Assembly (NCBI RefSeq): GCF_003634575.1
Contig: NZ_RBLJ01000004.1
Coordinates: 62,001-126,000, forward strand
Direction of reading: 5' to 3'
Length of the DNA stretch: 64,000 nt
From: Photorhabdus asymbiotica
GTDB taxonomy: Bacteria > Pseudomonadota > Gammaproteobacteria > Enterobacterales > Enterobacteriaceae
The notes below the pieces were generated by a model that worked only from the letters and a program-made list of their open reading frames with translations, was not told the origin of the DNA and ran no database searches. Below, one piece after another: positions 1 to 9,372 of this stretch (position 1 is its first letter; the number at the start of each line of letters is the position of its first letter). Made by a program: the position numbers and the translations under genes.

Positions 1-248
1 TTTTTATTATTAAAATAGAGAAAAGGTAATGTGTCATTATATCCCATTTTTAACTTTGTAAATGCTGATTCGTATTCTATTAAATCATTTATCTGAGTAT
101 TTTGTTATTTGGATTTTTCATGCTTGATGATTTAATTGTTTTATGAAAAAGTTGAAAACTTTATTAAAGTCATTTGTTTTTTTAATATATTTTCTGATTA
201 AATTATTAATATCTTTATTTGTCTTTTTCCCATGGTACATAAGCATGA

Positions 249-467
249 ATAAAGTCAGTTTTTTTCTTATTTTTTACTGATGGTTTTAATAATGGACAGG
301 TTGTAACCGTTGTTTTTACCGCTTTTTTCGTCTGCATTTTATTGCGATTAATCATTATGGTATATTTTGCTTTGGGTTTAAAAGACATTAATCATATTCG
401 TTTTTATTTTACTGGCGCTGTTTTACTAGTAATACTGAGCGGTTTTTATAAAGTTATTACTCTTTAA
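249..467 (+). pseudogene. Possible remnant of a small membrane protein
   Basis: An open frame without a good start codon runs to a TAA at 465-467. It encodes two hydrophobic stretches: one around VVTVVFTAFFVCILLRLII and one around FYFTGAVLLVILSGFYKVI. There is no ATG with a ribosome binding site before the first hydrophobic segment; only an in-frame TTG and an internal ATG exist. I do not recognise the family. It may be the 3' end of a decayed inner-membrane protein gene, or chance coding in T-rich DNA. An ERIC begins about 45 bp downstream. Confidence 0.25.
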
Positions 468-510
468 TTTATCCGCATAAATCAGTCAGTAAATAGACTG
501 GTGATATAAA

Positions 511-646
511 TATACCTTTTTACCCGGTCATCTTGCAAATTGCCTCTTTTTTAGCGGCACTTACTCACCCCGGTCACAGAGTTATCTATGCTCCTGGGGA
601 TTTGTTCACTTGCCGCCGCGCTGCAACTCGAAATCTATTAGGTATA
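511..646 (-). repeat. ERIC element, slightly expanded, reverse orientation
   Basis: The conserved ERIC core (CACCCCGGTCACAGAGTTAT, then GCTCCTGGGGAT) lies between TATACC and GGTATA ends. The copy is about 136 bp rather than 127 bp, with extra bases near its left end. It mixes features of both ERIC subtypes seen in this window: the left arm is CCGG-type and the right arm is the CCGCCGCGCTGC type. Confidence 0.85.
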
Positions 647-776
647 GTATTTGTATTCGAGATTTTAAAGCGTAATAATAAGTTAGGTAAATGTGTAAAA
701 TAAACAAAGGATAATAGCGTTGGTAAATGGATTAAACATGACAACGAATAGGCGGTTTTTAGTCACTTAATGTCTT

Positions 777-926
777 TTAAAAATCTGTTTTTAATGGGGA
801 GTTTTTTATAAATTTAATTGTTTTTTCCGTTTTTTGCTCCATATTTAATTTCTCATTTTCATTAAACTGATACTTGGATTTTCGAGTTTTACTTTTAAGG
901 ATTAAAGTTTTACCTGTTTTTTTCAT
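777..926 (-). CDS. Possible 49-residue Lys-rich small protein
   Basis: The ORF starts at an ATG (reading MKKTGKTLILKSKT) preceded by GGGCGAG about 6 nt upstream, which is a usable ribosome binding site. It runs 49 codons and is strongly basic and hydrophilic, with about 13 lysines. It has no signal peptide or membrane segment. A longer version starting at 1007 lacks a comparable start site. I recognise no family. It stands alone upstream of nadA, so it could be a real orphan small protein or a chance ORF in A-rich DNA. Confidence 0.3.
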   Translation of the reverse strand: MKKTGKTLILKSKTRKSKYQFNENEKLNMEQKTEKTIKFIKNSPLKTDF

Positions 927-1088
927 GATATGCTCGCCCTTTTTCCCAAATGGTATGAAAAACAATAACTCACATGAATATGGAAAGATTATTATGGCAT
1001 TAAACACCCCGCTTAATGTGAACAGACCTTTAAATTAATCATGAACAGATAAAATATTCCGCGATAAATGACTATAAATTGATTATTT

Positions 1089-1106
1089 TGTTTAGTATAT
1101 TAAACA
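1089..1106. promoter_or_regulatory. NadR operator upstream of nadA
   Basis: A perfect inverted repeat TGTTTA-N6-TAAACA lies 75 bp before the nadA start. This equals the known enterobacterial NadR box (TGTTTA-N6-TAAACA), through which NadR represses nadA and nadB when NAD is plentiful. A further half-site TAAACA lies at 1163-1168, close to the ribosome binding region. Binding is inferred from motif identity and from the gene it precedes. Confidence 0.88.
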
Positions 1107-1180
1107 AAATTGGGAAGATTTTCGGGGTTAAAACCAAGATCATCAATTTTGGAACCATATACTAAACAGAGACTAAAGTA

Positions 1181-2212
1181 ATGAGTGAGTATATTGATTT
1201 TAATTCAACCATTTATCCATTCCCACCCAAACCTGCTTTTCTCAGTCAGGACGAAAAAAAATATTGTCGCGAAAAAATTAAACGCCTTCTGAAACAGCAG
1301 GATGCAGTTATGGTTGCGCACTATTACACCGATCCAGAGATTCAAGCTTTGGCTGAAGAGACCGGAGGATGTGTGGCAGATTCGCTGGAAATGGCGCGGT
1401 TTGGCAATAATCACCCAGCTTCTACTTTATTAGTAGCTGGCGTGCGATTTATGGGAGAAACTGCCAAAATTCTCAATCCTGAAAAGCGTGTTTTAATGCC
1501 AACGCTAGAAGCTGAGTGTTCACTGGATCTGGGTTGTCCTGAAAAAGAGTTCTCTGAGTTTTGTGATAATAATCCTGATCGTACCGTGGTGGTTTATGCA
1601 AATACATCAGCTGCGGTTAAGGCCCGGGCTGATTGGGTTGTGACTTCAAGTATCGCTGTTGAGCTAATAGAGCATTTAGACAGTCAAGGAGAAAAGATAA
1701 TTTGGGCACCAGATCGACATTTGGGAAATTATGTCCGTAAGCAAACAGGAGCGGATATTCTTTGTTGGCAGGGGGCTTGTATTGTCCATGATGAATTTAA
1801 AACTCAGGCTTTGATTAGGATGCAAGGTCTACATCCCGATGCTGCGGTATTGGTTCATCCTGAATCACCACAAGCAGTTATTGAGCTGGCTGATGCGGTT
1901 GGTTCAACCAGTCAGTTAATTAAATCAGCGCAATCTTTGCCGCATCAGAAACTGATTGTGGCAACAGATAAAGGTATTTTCTATAAAATGCAGCAGGCAT
2001 GTCCTGAGAAGCAATTATTTGCTGCGCCTACCGCTGGAGAAGGGGCAAGCTGCCGTAGTTGTGCTCATTGCCCGTGGATGGCAATGAATAGCTTACAGTC
2101 TATCGTGCGGGGATTGGAGCAGGCGGGAAGTCAGCATGAAATATTTGTTAAAAAAGAATTACGTGAAAAGGCGATTATTCCTTTAAACAGGATGCTCGAT
2201 TTTGTAACTTAG
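1181..2212 (+). CDS. nadA: Quinolinate synthase NadA
   Basis: NadA condenses iminoaspartate (from NadB) with dihydroxyacetone phosphate to form quinolinate, the second step of de novo NAD synthesis, in the cytoplasm. The 343-residue protein has the family's usual length (E. coli 347). The three [4Fe-4S] ligands C113, C200 and C297 are in place, the last in the C-terminal motif CRSCAHC. The N-terminal motif [14 protein letters not shown] is also typical. It starts at an ATG and follows a NadR box. pnuC lies downstream on the same strand, separated by an ERIC, so the two are probably co-transcribed as in E. coli. Confidence 0.97.
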   Translation: MSEYIDFNSTIYPFPPKPAFLSQDEKKYCREKIKRLLKQQDAVMVAHYYTDPEIQALAEETGGCVADSLEMARFGNNHPASTLLVAGVRFMGETAKILNPEKRVLMPTLEAECSLDLGCPEKEFSEFCDNNPDRTVVVYANTSAAVKARADWVVTSSIAVELIEHLDSQGEKIIWAPDRHLGNYVRKQTGADILCWQGACIVHDEFKTQALIRMQGLHPDAAVLVHPESPQAVIELADAVGSTSQLIKSAQSLPHQKLIVATDKGIFYKMQQACPEKQLFAAPTAGEGASCRSCAHCPWMAMNSLQSIVRGLEQAGSQHEIFVKKELREKAIIPLNRMLDFVT

Positions 2213-2252
2213 TTAAAATGGAGAAACAAATAGTAAGTACAATACTTTGCTA

Positions 2253-2379
2253 TATACCCAATAGATTTCAATTTGCAGCGCGGCGGCAAATGAACGCATC
2301 CCCAGGAGCATAGATAACTCTGTGACTGGGGTGCGTGAGTGCAGCCAACAAAGAGGCAACTTGAAAGATGACGGGTATA
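2253..2379 (+). repeat. ERIC element between nadA and pnuC
   Basis: A complete 127-bp ERIC in forward orientation runs from TATACCC to GGGTATA, with the central CCCCAGGAGCATAG and GTGACTGGGGTG blocks. It fills almost the whole 189-bp spacer between nadA and pnuC, so it would be transcribed in a nadA-pnuC mRNA and could fold into the long ERIC hairpin. Confidence 0.95.
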
Positions 2380-2401
2380 GATAATAATTGGGATATAACA
2401 G

Positions 2402-3127
2402 ATGAATTTTTTCAGTATTAACAATATATTAGTCAATATACCATTAGGTAAAAATGGTTATGATTTATCATGGATTGAAGCAGTGGGTACGATTGCTGGT
2501 TTGTTATGTATTTGGTTTGCCAGTCAGGAAAAGATAATTAACTATTTGTTTGGATTGATTAATGTTACGTTATTTGCCGTGATTTTTTTCCAGATTCAAC
2601 TATATGCTAGCTTACTACTGCAATTGTTTTTCTTTTCTGCCAATATTTATGGTTGGTATGCTTGGAGCCGGATTAATGATCAGCAGCAGATTGAACTTAA
2701 AATACGCTGGTTAAGTCGAAATAAGACGATAATAATGGGTCTTATTTCTGTGCTATTGATTGCCATTATGACTTTTAATATCGATCAGATATTTGGTTAT
2801 TTGACTCAGGTTACTATTACGATTATGCAGGAGTTTGGCTTTAATGTTCAAATGCCGGTATTAGAGCTTGATGCGTTCCCATTCTGGGATTCGGTAATGA
2901 CGGTGCTGTCTATTGTGGCAATGATTCTGATGACCCGCAAATATGTTGAAAATTGGCTGGTATGGGTTGTTATCAACGTGATAAGTGTTGTTATCTATTT
3001 CCATCAGGGAGTTTTAGCAATGTCGTTGCAGTATGTGGTTCTCACCGGCATTGCGCTTAATGGCTCTCGTTTGTGGATTCAGGCAGCGAAGAAAAACCAT
3101 TCGCAGCCATTATCTCGCGCGGAATAA
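2402..3127 (+). CDS. pnuC: Nicotinamide riboside transporter PnuC
   Basis: PnuC is an inner-membrane facilitator that takes up nicotinamide riboside, which NadR's kinase activity then traps inside. The 241-residue protein aligns end to end with E. coli PnuC (239 residues), including the blocks DLSWIEAVGTIAGLLCIW, QLYASLLLQLFFF, NIYGWYAWSR and DAFPFWDS and the C-terminal YVENWLVWVVINV. It has about seven hydrophobic segments. It follows nadA after an ERIC-filled spacer and is followed by a strong terminator hairpin, so it ends the operon. Confidence 0.96.
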   Translation: MNFFSINNILVNIPLGKNGYDLSWIEAVGTIAGLLCIWFASQEKIINYLFGLINVTLFAVIFFQIQLYASLLLQLFFFSANIYGWYAWSRINDQQQIELKIRWLSRNKTIIMGLISVLLIAIMTFNIDQIFGYLTQVTITIMQEFGFNVQMPVLELDAFPFWDSVMTVLSIVAMILMTRKYVENWLVWVVINVISVVIYFHQGVLAMSLQYVVLTGIALNGSRLWIQAAKKNHSQPLSRAE

Positions 3128-3138
3128 ATTTTTTAATC

Positions 3139-3177
3139 ATGCCAGAGAGTTGTTTTATCGATCTCTGGCATATTTTT
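3139..3177 (+). terminator. Rho-independent terminator after pnuC
   Basis: A 10-bp stem ATGCCAGAGA / TCTCTGGCAT with a 13-nt loop is followed by ATTTTT, 11 bp after the pnuC stop. Confidence 0.85.
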
Positions 3178-3387
3178 AGATATTTACTTTGATAATTATC
3201 GCTTCTGAAGATGCTTTAACTAATAAAAATAGCTATGACCACATTTGGCTATATTTTTCCATGCTCTATGTTAGATATTGGTTTATTTATTATCTACAAA
3301 GAATATTTACAGTTTGGCTTCTAACAGTTAGATTAAAATCTCAAGATTATTTTAGATAAAAACACAGCGATATTGGATGAGAGGGTT

Positions 3388-4440
3388 ATGAATTATCAGA
3401 ATGACGATATAAGGATTAGAGAAATAAAAGAATTATTACCTCCTGTAGCACTACTTGAAAAATTTCCAGCAACTGAAGAGGCTGCATCTACAGTACGTAA
3501 GGCTCGCAAGACTATTCATCAGATCTTGGTAGGTGAAGATGATCGTTTGTTAGTTGTGATTGGGCCATGTTCTATTCATGATCCTAAAGCGGCAATGGAA
3601 TATGCTGAACGATTGAATAAATTGCGTGAAGAACTAAAAGATGATTTGGAAATTGTCATGCGGGTTTATTTTGAAAAACCACGTACAACGATTGGTTGGA
3701 AAGGATTAATTAATGACCCTCATATGAATCATAGTTTTGATATTAATGATGGTTTGCGTTTGGCTCGTCAATTGTTACGGGATATCAATGACATGGGGTT
3801 ACCGGCTGCGGGTGAATATCTGGATATGATTTCTCCACAGTATTTGGCAGATCTGATGAGCTGGGGAGCAATCGGCGCGCGTACAACGGAATCTCAGGTC
3901 CATCGTGAACTAGCTTCTGGTCTTTCTTGCCCGGTTGGTTTTAAGAATGGTACTGATGGTGCGATCAAAGTTGCAATTGATGCTATCAATGCAGCGAGTA
4001 CACCTCACTGTTTCCTTTCTGTAACTAAGTGGGGACATTCTGCGATTGTGAATACCAGTGGAAACTGCGATTGCCATATTATTCTGCGTGGTGGTAGAGA
4101 ACCGAATTATAGTTCTGAACATGTTGCCGCTGTGAAACAAGGCTTGGAAAGAGCAGGTTTGCCCGCAAGAATTATGATTGATTTCAGTCATGCTAATAGT
4201 TGCAAACAATTTAAAAAGCAGATGGATGTGAGTGCAAATGTCAGTGAGCAGATCGCGGCAGGCGAGAAGGCGATTATTGGTGTCATGGTGGAAAGCCATT
4301 TAGAGGAAGGAAATCAGGACCCGGAGAGTGATCAACCATTGGTATACGGTAAAAGCATTACTGATGCTTGTATTGGTTGGGCTGATACGGAAATTTTATT
4401 ACGTCAATTGTCGTTGGCGGTGAAAGCACGTCGTGGCTGA
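3388..4440 (+). CDS. aroG: DAHP synthase, AroG (Phe-sensitive type)
   Basis: AroG condenses phosphoenolpyruvate and erythrose-4-phosphate to DAHP, the first step of the shikimate pathway. The protein begins MNYQNDD, exactly as in E. coli AroG, and has the same length (350 residues). An upstream in-frame ATG at 3373 would add five residues, but GAGAGG lies just before the ATG at 3388, which I chose. Family blocks include VVIGPCSIHDP, RVYFEKPRTTIGWKGLINDP, GARTTESQVHRELASGLS and IMIDFSHANS. The high identity to AroG over AroF or AroH makes feedback by phenylalanine likely. It converges on gpmA, with a shared terminator between them. Confidence 0.97.
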   Translation: MNYQNDDIRIREIKELLPPVALLEKFPATEEAASTVRKARKTIHQILVGEDDRLLVVIGPCSIHDPKAAMEYAERLNKLREELKDDLEIVMRVYFEKPRTTIGWKGLINDPHMNHSFDINDGLRLARQLLRDINDMGLPAAGEYLDMISPQYLADLMSWGAIGARTTESQVHRELASGLSCPVGFKNGTDGAIKVAIDAINAASTPHCFLSVTKWGHSAIVNTSGNCDCHIILRGGREPNYSSEHVAAVKQGLERAGLPARIMIDFSHANSCKQFKKQMDVSANVSEQIAAGEKAIIGVMVESHLEEGNQDPESDQPLVYGKSITDACIGWADTEILLRQLSLAVKARRG

Positions 4441-4452
4441 TAGTGTTTTTCG

Positions 4453-4487
4453 AATGTAAAAACCGGAGTTGTTCCGGTTTTTACATT
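4453..4487. terminator. Bidirectional terminator between aroG and gpmA
   Basis: A perfect 15-bp inverted repeat AATGTAAAAACCGGA / TCCGGTTTTTACATT with a 5-nt loop has A- and T-rich outer stem on both sides. It serves the converging aroG and gpmA transcripts. Confidence 0.9.
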
Positions 4488-4520
4488 TACTGAACAAAGT
4501 CAGTTTTTATAGGCAATGCA

Positions 4521-5273
4521 TTATTTCGCTTTGCCCTGGTTTGCTACCGCGGCTGCTTTCGCTGCAATTTCATCAGCGTTACCCAGATAGTAATGTTTGA
4601 TAGGTTTCATGTTTTCGTCGAATTCATAAACCAAAGGTACGGCTGTTGGGATATTCAGTTCAAGAATGGTTTCTTCACTCATGTTGTCCAGATATTTAAC
4701 CAGAGCACGCAAAGAGTTGCCATGAGCAGCAATAATCACTTTCTCACCTTTAGCAACACGAGGTTTAATGACGTCTTCCCAGTAAGGAATAACCCGTTCG
4801 ATAGTGGTCGCCAGGCTTTCAGTCACAGGTAATTCTTCTGGGGCCAGATTTGAGTAACGTGGGTCGTGACCTGGAAAGCGTTCATCGTCTTTAGTTAAAT
4901 CTGGAGGAGTGATAGCAAAACCACGACGCCACAGTTTAACTTGATCATCGCCATATTTAGCGGCAGTTTCTGATTTGTCCAGACCTTGCAGGGCACCATA
5001 ATGACGTTCATTTAGCTTCCAGCTTTTTTCAACAGGTAACCATTGTTGATCAACTTGGTCCAAAATATTCCATAAAGTGTGGATAGCCCGTTTCAGAACA
5101 GAGGTGTATGCAAAATCAAAAACGAAACCTGCTTCTTTCAACAGTTGGCCTGCTTGTTGAGCTTCGGCACGACCTTTTTCAGATAAAGCAACGTCAGTCC
5201 AGCCAGTAAAACGGTTTTCTTTGTTCCACTCGCTTTCGCCATGTCTTACCAGAACCAGTTTAGTTACAGCCAT
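4521..5273 (-). CDS. gpmA: 2,3-bisphosphoglycerate-dependent phosphoglycerate mutase
   Basis: GpmA interconverts 3- and 2-phosphoglycerate in glycolysis and gluconeogenesis. The 250-residue protein has the same length as E. coli GpmA. The phosphohistidine motif [10 protein letters not shown] is at the N-terminus (His11) and the second catalytic histidine sits in [14 protein letters not shown]. Substrate-binding blocks NRFTGWTDV and [10 protein letters not shown] are present. It is monocistronic, reads left and shares a terminator with aroG. As in E. coli it adjoins aroG. Confidence 0.97.
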   Translation of the reverse strand: MAVTKLVLVRHGESEWNKENRFTGWTDVALSEKGRAEAQQAGQLLKEAGFVFDFAYTSVLKRAIHTLWNILDQVDQQWLPVEKSWKLNERHYGALQGLDKSETAAKYGDDQVKLWRRGFAITPPDLTKDDERFPGHDPRYSNLAPEELPVTESLATTIERVIPYWEDVIKPRVAKGEKVIIAAHGNSLRALVKYLDNMSEETILELNIPTAVPLVYEFDENMKPIKHYYLGNADEIAAKAAAVANQGKAK

Positions 5274-5445
5274 TAGCTTAAACTCCTATCAATACTTTTT
5301 AAAAACCGAACTTAAATGATAACTGAGCGCATTATATTGCCCTATACACTACAACAGCAATCAATAGTCTTGTTCGATAACTTTATTTGCTTGAAAACCT
5401 TAATTTTTTACAGATGGTAAATATATATCGGGTAAATTTGATGTG

Positions 5446-6273
5446 TTACAACGCTGTCACCAATTTGATTGGGTAAGTGAAGAACAACAAATGAACCAAA
5501 TTAAGTGTGAAGTGGAACCCAACAGCTACCCACAAGCGACCACTCCACATCCAGGCCAGCCCGTATATTAATCCTGCGAGTGTAGCGAAAATCACTAACA
5601 ATGGACCACCAGCGAAGTGAACTCCCCCAAAAATTAAGGCAGTGATAATCAGTGCAAAATATGGATGAATCCACTGACTCAGCCTTTGTTGGATATAACC
5701 ACGGAATAAAGCTTCTTCTGCCAGAGAGACGAAGAAAATATTTGCCAGAATAAATGCTGGTAACCATTGTGGCATATGTAGTTCAACGGCAAGTCCTCCG
5801 AGAGCCGTTGCTATGCTTAATAGTACAGGAATAGCAATAGCTAAGATTATCCATGCATAAGGCCGAACTTTTGCCAGAGGTTTTGTTGTGAACAATCCAG
5901 GCATGCAACATAACAGCAGGAAAGGAATGAGCGCCTTATCAAAGTTGAAATACATTGAAAATGGCGCACTATGAGGACCAGCCTGAACTTTATCGAGATA
6001 TTTCAGGTTATTAAAGCCTGGAATCAGATGCAGGAATAATGCGACACCAAAAGTAAGTAATAGCAGCTCAGTGGTTATTTTAATGACGCTATTTTGCTGA
6101 AAATAGATACGTAGCGCACCTAATACAAAAATAATGGCAATAGTGGCAATCGCCGGATAAATCACAGTTTGCGTGATAAATCCGGTAATAACAGCGGCGA
6201 GTAGAACAATAAGTGCAGCAGTGCGGTGTATGGCTAATAACGCCAGTGATATGGCAAGTAAACCCCAAATCAT
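5446..6273 (-). CDS. CPBP-family intramembrane metalloprotease
   Basis: This 275-residue protein is almost wholly hydrophobic, with about eight membrane segments. It carries the CPBP (CAAX/Abi) signature: EEALFRGYIQQRL, giving the paired glutamates and the arginine, and FGGVHFAGG with a metal-ligand histidine. Family members cleave within membrane proteins or act in bacteriocin immunity; the substrate here cannot be told. AAGGGA lies 7-8 nt before the ATG. It stands alone between gpmA and modF, reading left. Confidence 0.8.
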   Translation of the reverse strand: MIWGLLAISLALLAIHRTAALIVLLAAVITGFITQTVIYPAIATIAIIFVLGALRIYFQQNSVIKITTELLLLTFGVALFLHLIPGFNNLKYLDKVQAGPHSAPFSMYFNFDKALIPFLLLCCMPGLFTTKPLAKVRPYAWIILAIAIPVLLSIATALGGLAVELHMPQWLPAFILANIFFVSLAEEALFRGYIQQRLSQWIHPYFALIITALIFGGVHFAGGPLLVIFATLAGLIYGLAWMWSGRLWVAVGFHFTLNLVHLLFFTYPIKLVTAL

Positions 6274-6447
6274 ATGTTTCCCTTTATTTTTAATAAGTTA
6301 AAAGAAAAAAGCAGAAAAGCAGATCAAAAATTGATGATGGATGTTATTAGTGAGCAAAAAATAATAATGTATGACGGTTAAATTGCGATGCTTTTTTCAC
6401 TGGTCGGATAAGTAGTCCCGTTGATAACAACGGGTAATTATCAGCAG

Positions 6448-7923
6448 TCAATCAGCAGTTTTCTCAGTTTTGTAGTGGTATATATCACCATTAGGAATAA
6501 ATATCAGCCGGTGAGTGATACATTGTGGGGCGTCCTCCTGATGATGAGAAACAAACAGGAGTTGAGTATCACCGTCAGCGATCATGATATCGATGAAACG
6601 TAATACTAGCTGACGGTTTAGTGGATCAAGCCCTTGAAGAGGTTCGTCAAGGATCAATAAAGCAGGATGTTTAACCAATGCGCGAGCTATCAGAACCAGT
6701 CGTTGTTGTCCCCATGAAAGGCTATGAAATGAGCTGTTAGCAACCTGGCCTGATAGCCCCAGTAAGGCTAGCCATTCATTAGCAAGTTGTTGCTGGCGAT
6801 CTGATACCGCCTGATAAAGACCAATTGAATCGAAGAAGCCGGACAGAATGACATTACGCACACTGATACTAATACGGTATTCCAGATGCATGCTGTTACT
6901 GAGATAGCCAATATGGCGTTTGATATCCCAAATGGTTTCACCGCTGCCACGTTGACGGCCAAAAAGAATGAGTTCATTACTGTAGCCTTGAGGGTGATCG
7001 CCTGTGATCAGGCTGAGAAGCGTTGATTTTCCAGCCCCGTTTTGCCCAATAATTTGCCAGTTTTCGCCCGGATTTACCTGCCAGTTCAGGCCATATAAAA
7101 TGGGCCGGTCATTATACTGAACGACACCATTACGTAGAATAATCAACGGCTGATCAGATGCTAATCGATCATCTATGCGGAGTTCATCCACTTCTGGTAA
7201 ATGAACGCCACCAAGTTTTTCACTGTGTATGAGTTGAGCAACCAGTGAATCTGCCATCACTTTTTCTTTCGAGCCAATAGATGTCAAATGGCAATCTGCT
7301 AGTACACCAATTTGATTAACGAAATCTGGGATTTCACTGAATCGGTTAAGAATGAGTACTAAAACGATTCCTTTTGATGACAATGTTTCTAATAATTCAG
7401 CAAATTGACCACGGGCAAATGCATCAAGACCATCAAAAGGTTCATCAAGGATAAGTAAATCAGGTGAAGTCATCAGTGCCTGGCAAAGTACTGTTTTTCG
7501 CGTTTCACCGGTAGAAAGATATTTAAAACGGCGGGAAAGTAAATCCATAATGCCGAACTGTTTTGCCAGTTCAAGACAGAGTTCATTATCTTTATGATGA
7601 AGTTGAATAATTTCTGCTGCGGTATGACCGGTGTCATCTTCATCATCACTCAATAGATCAGTGTTGTTGCGTTGCCATTCTTCTTCAATCAGTTTTTGTA
7701 ATTGTTCAGAAGAGACTCGGGTACATGTATGAAATGAGCAATCTCGTTCACCAGAAAGTTGGACTAATTCATTTGAAAGCGCGCGAGCTAATGATGATTT
7801 TCCGCTGCCGTTAGCACCAACAAAAGCCCAACTTTCTCCAGAGGTGATTTTCAGTGATGGTAATTGTAAGGTACGGATATCACTTAAACGGAAACAGCCT
7901 TGCGTTATTTGCAATTCAGACAT
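6448..7923 (-). CDS. modF: ModF, double ATP-binding-cassette protein
   Basis: This 491-residue protein has two ABC domains and no membrane segment. Domain 1 has Walker [10 protein letters not shown], signature LSTGETRK and Walker B LLILDEPFDGLD. Domain 2 has GQNGAGKST, LSWGQQRL and LLILDEPLQGLD. It matches E. coli ModF (photorepair protein PhrA), encoded with modE in the molybdate locus; its exact role is unsettled. It lies directly downstream of modE on the same strand, as in E. coli. Confidence 0.92.
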   Translation of the reverse strand: MSELQITQGCFRLSDIRTLQLPSLKITSGESWAFVGANGSGKSSLARALSNELVQLSGERDCSFHTCTRVSSEQLQKLIEEEWQRNNTDLLSDDEDDTGHTAAEIIQLHHKDNELCLELAKQFGIMDLLSRRFKYLSTGETRKTVLCQALMTSPDLLILDEPFDGLDAFARGQFAELLETLSSKGIVLVLILNRFSEIPDFVNQIGVLADCHLTSIGSKEKVMADSLVAQLIHSEKLGGVHLPEVDELRIDDRLASDQPLIILRNGVVQYNDRPILYGLNWQVNPGENWQIIGQNGAGKSTLLSLITGDHPQGYSNELILFGRQRGSGETIWDIKRHIGYLSNSMHLEYRISISVRNVILSGFFDSIGLYQAVSDRQQQLANEWLALLGLSGQVANSSFHSLSWGQQRLVLIARALVKHPALLILDEPLQGLDPLNRQLVLRFIDIMIADGDTQLLFVSHHQEDAPQCITHRLIFIPNGDIYHYKTEKTAD

Positions 7924-8014
7924 CTTTATTATTCCTTATTTAAGCAATGCAAATATGTTCTCACAAATAAGCGGAATTGACGCTGAATGTCAATATTCAC
8001 TTTTAATTAACATT

Positions 8015-8806
8015 TCAGCAAAGAGTGGCAATAATTATCTGATCGGCATTGAAAAGCGCCGTGATTTTATCTTTAGGGTGTAGTTTTAAGTTGTCAGCTT
8101 CTTGATTAGATAGAGTAGAACAAAGGGTTTCACCACCATCAAGAACGACGATGACTTCTGTGCTCTCTTCTCCGGTTTCGATTTGGCTGATTTGGCCTGT
8201 CAGGGCATTATCAAAATGGCTGACTGGGAATTGCTCTTTGGTGAGTTTCACCCAAGGCGCTTTAATCAGGACCAATACTTCCTTACCTTTTACCAGACTA
8301 AGGTGGTTAGCACTTTGCTCTGTCAGGGCTGCATTCAGTGATGTTTGACCATCTGCCAACAATATGCGGATATGTTGCTGTACCTGATTGTGGTTACGGT
8401 CAGTAATGGTGCCAAAAAATTGATTACGGGCACTGGTTTGCAGGGAAAAACGGGAAATCGCAGCTAATAAGCTATCGAGGGGAAGTTTGTCATCTTTCAG
8501 CACATCAAAGGCTTTTTGTTGAATTTGTGCCAGTAAATCATAAAGTTGTAACAGACGTTCACCATAAATAGTCAGATTTGCTCCGCCGCCGCCTTTACCA
8601 CCGGTAGCTCGGTCTACCAATATTTCATCTGCTAGTTGATTCATTTCGTTGATGGCATCCCAAGCGCTTTTATAACTGATGCCAGCCAGTTTTGCTCCCT
8701 GACTGATAGAACCTGTTATTTTAATCTGTTTTAGTAATAATATTCGCCGCGGATCTGCGAATAACCGTTGTTGTAATTTCAGTGTTAATAGAATTTCTGC
8801 TTGCAT
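8015..8806 (-). CDS. modE: Molybdate-responsive regulator ModE
   Basis: ModE senses molybdate or tungstate, represses modABC and activates genes for molybdenum cofactor synthesis. The 263-residue protein begins MQAEILLTLKLQQRLFADP as in E. coli (262 residues). An upstream in-frame ATG at 8866 would add 20 residues with no counterpart. The N-terminal winged helix-turn-helix includes SISQGAKLAGISYKSAWDAI and the Gly-rich wing GGKGGGGA. Two C-terminal mop-type molybdate-binding domains follow. It is divergent from acrZ-modABC, and candidate ModE boxes lie before modA and before moaA. Confidence 0.95.
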   Translation of the reverse strand: MQAEILLTLKLQQRLFADPRRILLLKQIKITGSISQGAKLAGISYKSAWDAINEMNQLADEILVDRATGGKGGGGANLTIYGERLLQLYDLLAQIQQKAFDVLKDDKLPLDSLLAAISRFSLQTSARNQFFGTITDRNHNQVQQHIRILLADGQTSLNAALTEQSANHLSLVKGKEVLVLIKAPWVKLTKEQFPVSHFDNALTGQISQIETGEESTEVIVVLDGGETLCSTLSNQEADNLKLHPKDKITALFNADQIIIATLC

Positions 8807-8989
8807 GATAGTTTTTTTCAGGAAATAAAATTGTAAATTTTTATTGGTTAACTCGCAAAAACGCACGTTTAGCCGGTTATAGTTGTTTGTCTTTGTTTAG
8901 AATGATACCAATTATAGCGCTATTACTTGCTATGGTTAAAAGTATGTTATGTTGTCGGCTCATTTTATGAGCCATTATGTGAGGCTATT

Positions 8990-9124
8990 ATGTTTGAATT
9001 GATTAAAAGTATGGCTTTCGCACTGGTCATGGTACCAGTAGTGACAGCCGGAATTTTATGTTTAATTTATGGCTTTGGGGAACTGTTTAATATGATTTCC
9101 CGTATTGGCCATTCTGAGAAGTAA
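8990..9124 (+). CDS. acrZ: AcrZ, small AcrB-associated membrane protein
   Basis: This 44-residue single-span inner-membrane protein corresponds to E. coli AcrZ (49 residues), which binds AcrB and tunes AcrAB-TolC drug export. The block ELIKSMAFALVMVPVVTAG followed by IYGFGELFN matches closely. A longer frame opens at 8927, but GAGG lies 6 nt before the ATG at 8990 and that start aligns with AcrZ. The C-terminal tail is a few residues shorter than in E. coli. It lies between modE and modA, the same position as in E. coli. Confidence 0.93.
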   Translation: MFELIKSMAFALVMVPVVTAGILCLIYGFGELFNMISRIGHSEK

Positions 9125-9160
9125 AATTAATATTTCTTTGCACACCAGATGCGATTTTAA

Positions 9161-9188
9161 TTGCCCGACGGTTCGTCGGGTAATTTGT
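9161..9188 (+). terminator. Terminator after acrZ
   Basis: Stem CCCGACG / CGTCGGG with a 3-nt loop, extended by TTG/TAA, is followed by a T-rich tract. It separates acrZ from the modABC promoter. Confidence 0.8.
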
Positions 9189-9318
9189 TTTAGCTCACTG
9201 CAACTCATTCATTTTTACTCTCATGATTTTATTATTATAGCATATTAATTCAAATTAAATCAGATAGTGAAAGTTGCTCACAACTTGCCGATTAATATTG
9301 AGATAGTCTTCCATTTAA

Positions 9319-9342
9319 CGCTATATCTTGTTATATACAGCG
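9319..9342. promoter_or_regulatory. ModE operator upstream of modA
   Basis: Inverted repeat CGCTATAT-N8-ATACAGCG has the 24-bp geometry of the E. coli modA operator (CGTTATAT-N8-ACATAACG). It lies 31 bp before the modA start, where ModE-molybdate would block transcription. Binding is inferred. Confidence 0.8.
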
Positions 9343-9372
9343 AACTAATTGGTGATAAACAGGTGAAAACAG

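Larger units (their letters stand above)
1..1088. other. Gene-poor AT-rich leader region
   Basis: No well-supported gene is present. The region holds the possible membrane-protein remnant, one ERIC and the possible small Lys-rich ORF listed separately. In E. coli the DNA before nadA carries a lysine/valine tRNA cluster; no tRNA-like sequence was found here. Confidence 0.6.

Noticed and set aside
1-1180. tRNA cluster expected upstream of nadA
   Set aside because: No TTCGAATC-type T-loop or CCA-ended cloverleaf sequence was seen.
2209-2436. ORFs overlapping ERIC copies (also at 13991-14283, 29497-29715, 44192-44428, 60249-60532)
   Set aside because: They share the same peptide (SSCCFVGCFHSPQSHSYLCSW and variants) because they translate the repeat; none has an independent start site or family match.
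3910-4299. 129-residue ORF antisense to aroG
   Set aside because: It lies wholly within aroG, has no family features and no ribosome binding site.
5281-5340. Fur box before gpmA
   Set aside because: AATGATAACT-like sequence is present but matches too little of the 19-bp Fur consensus.
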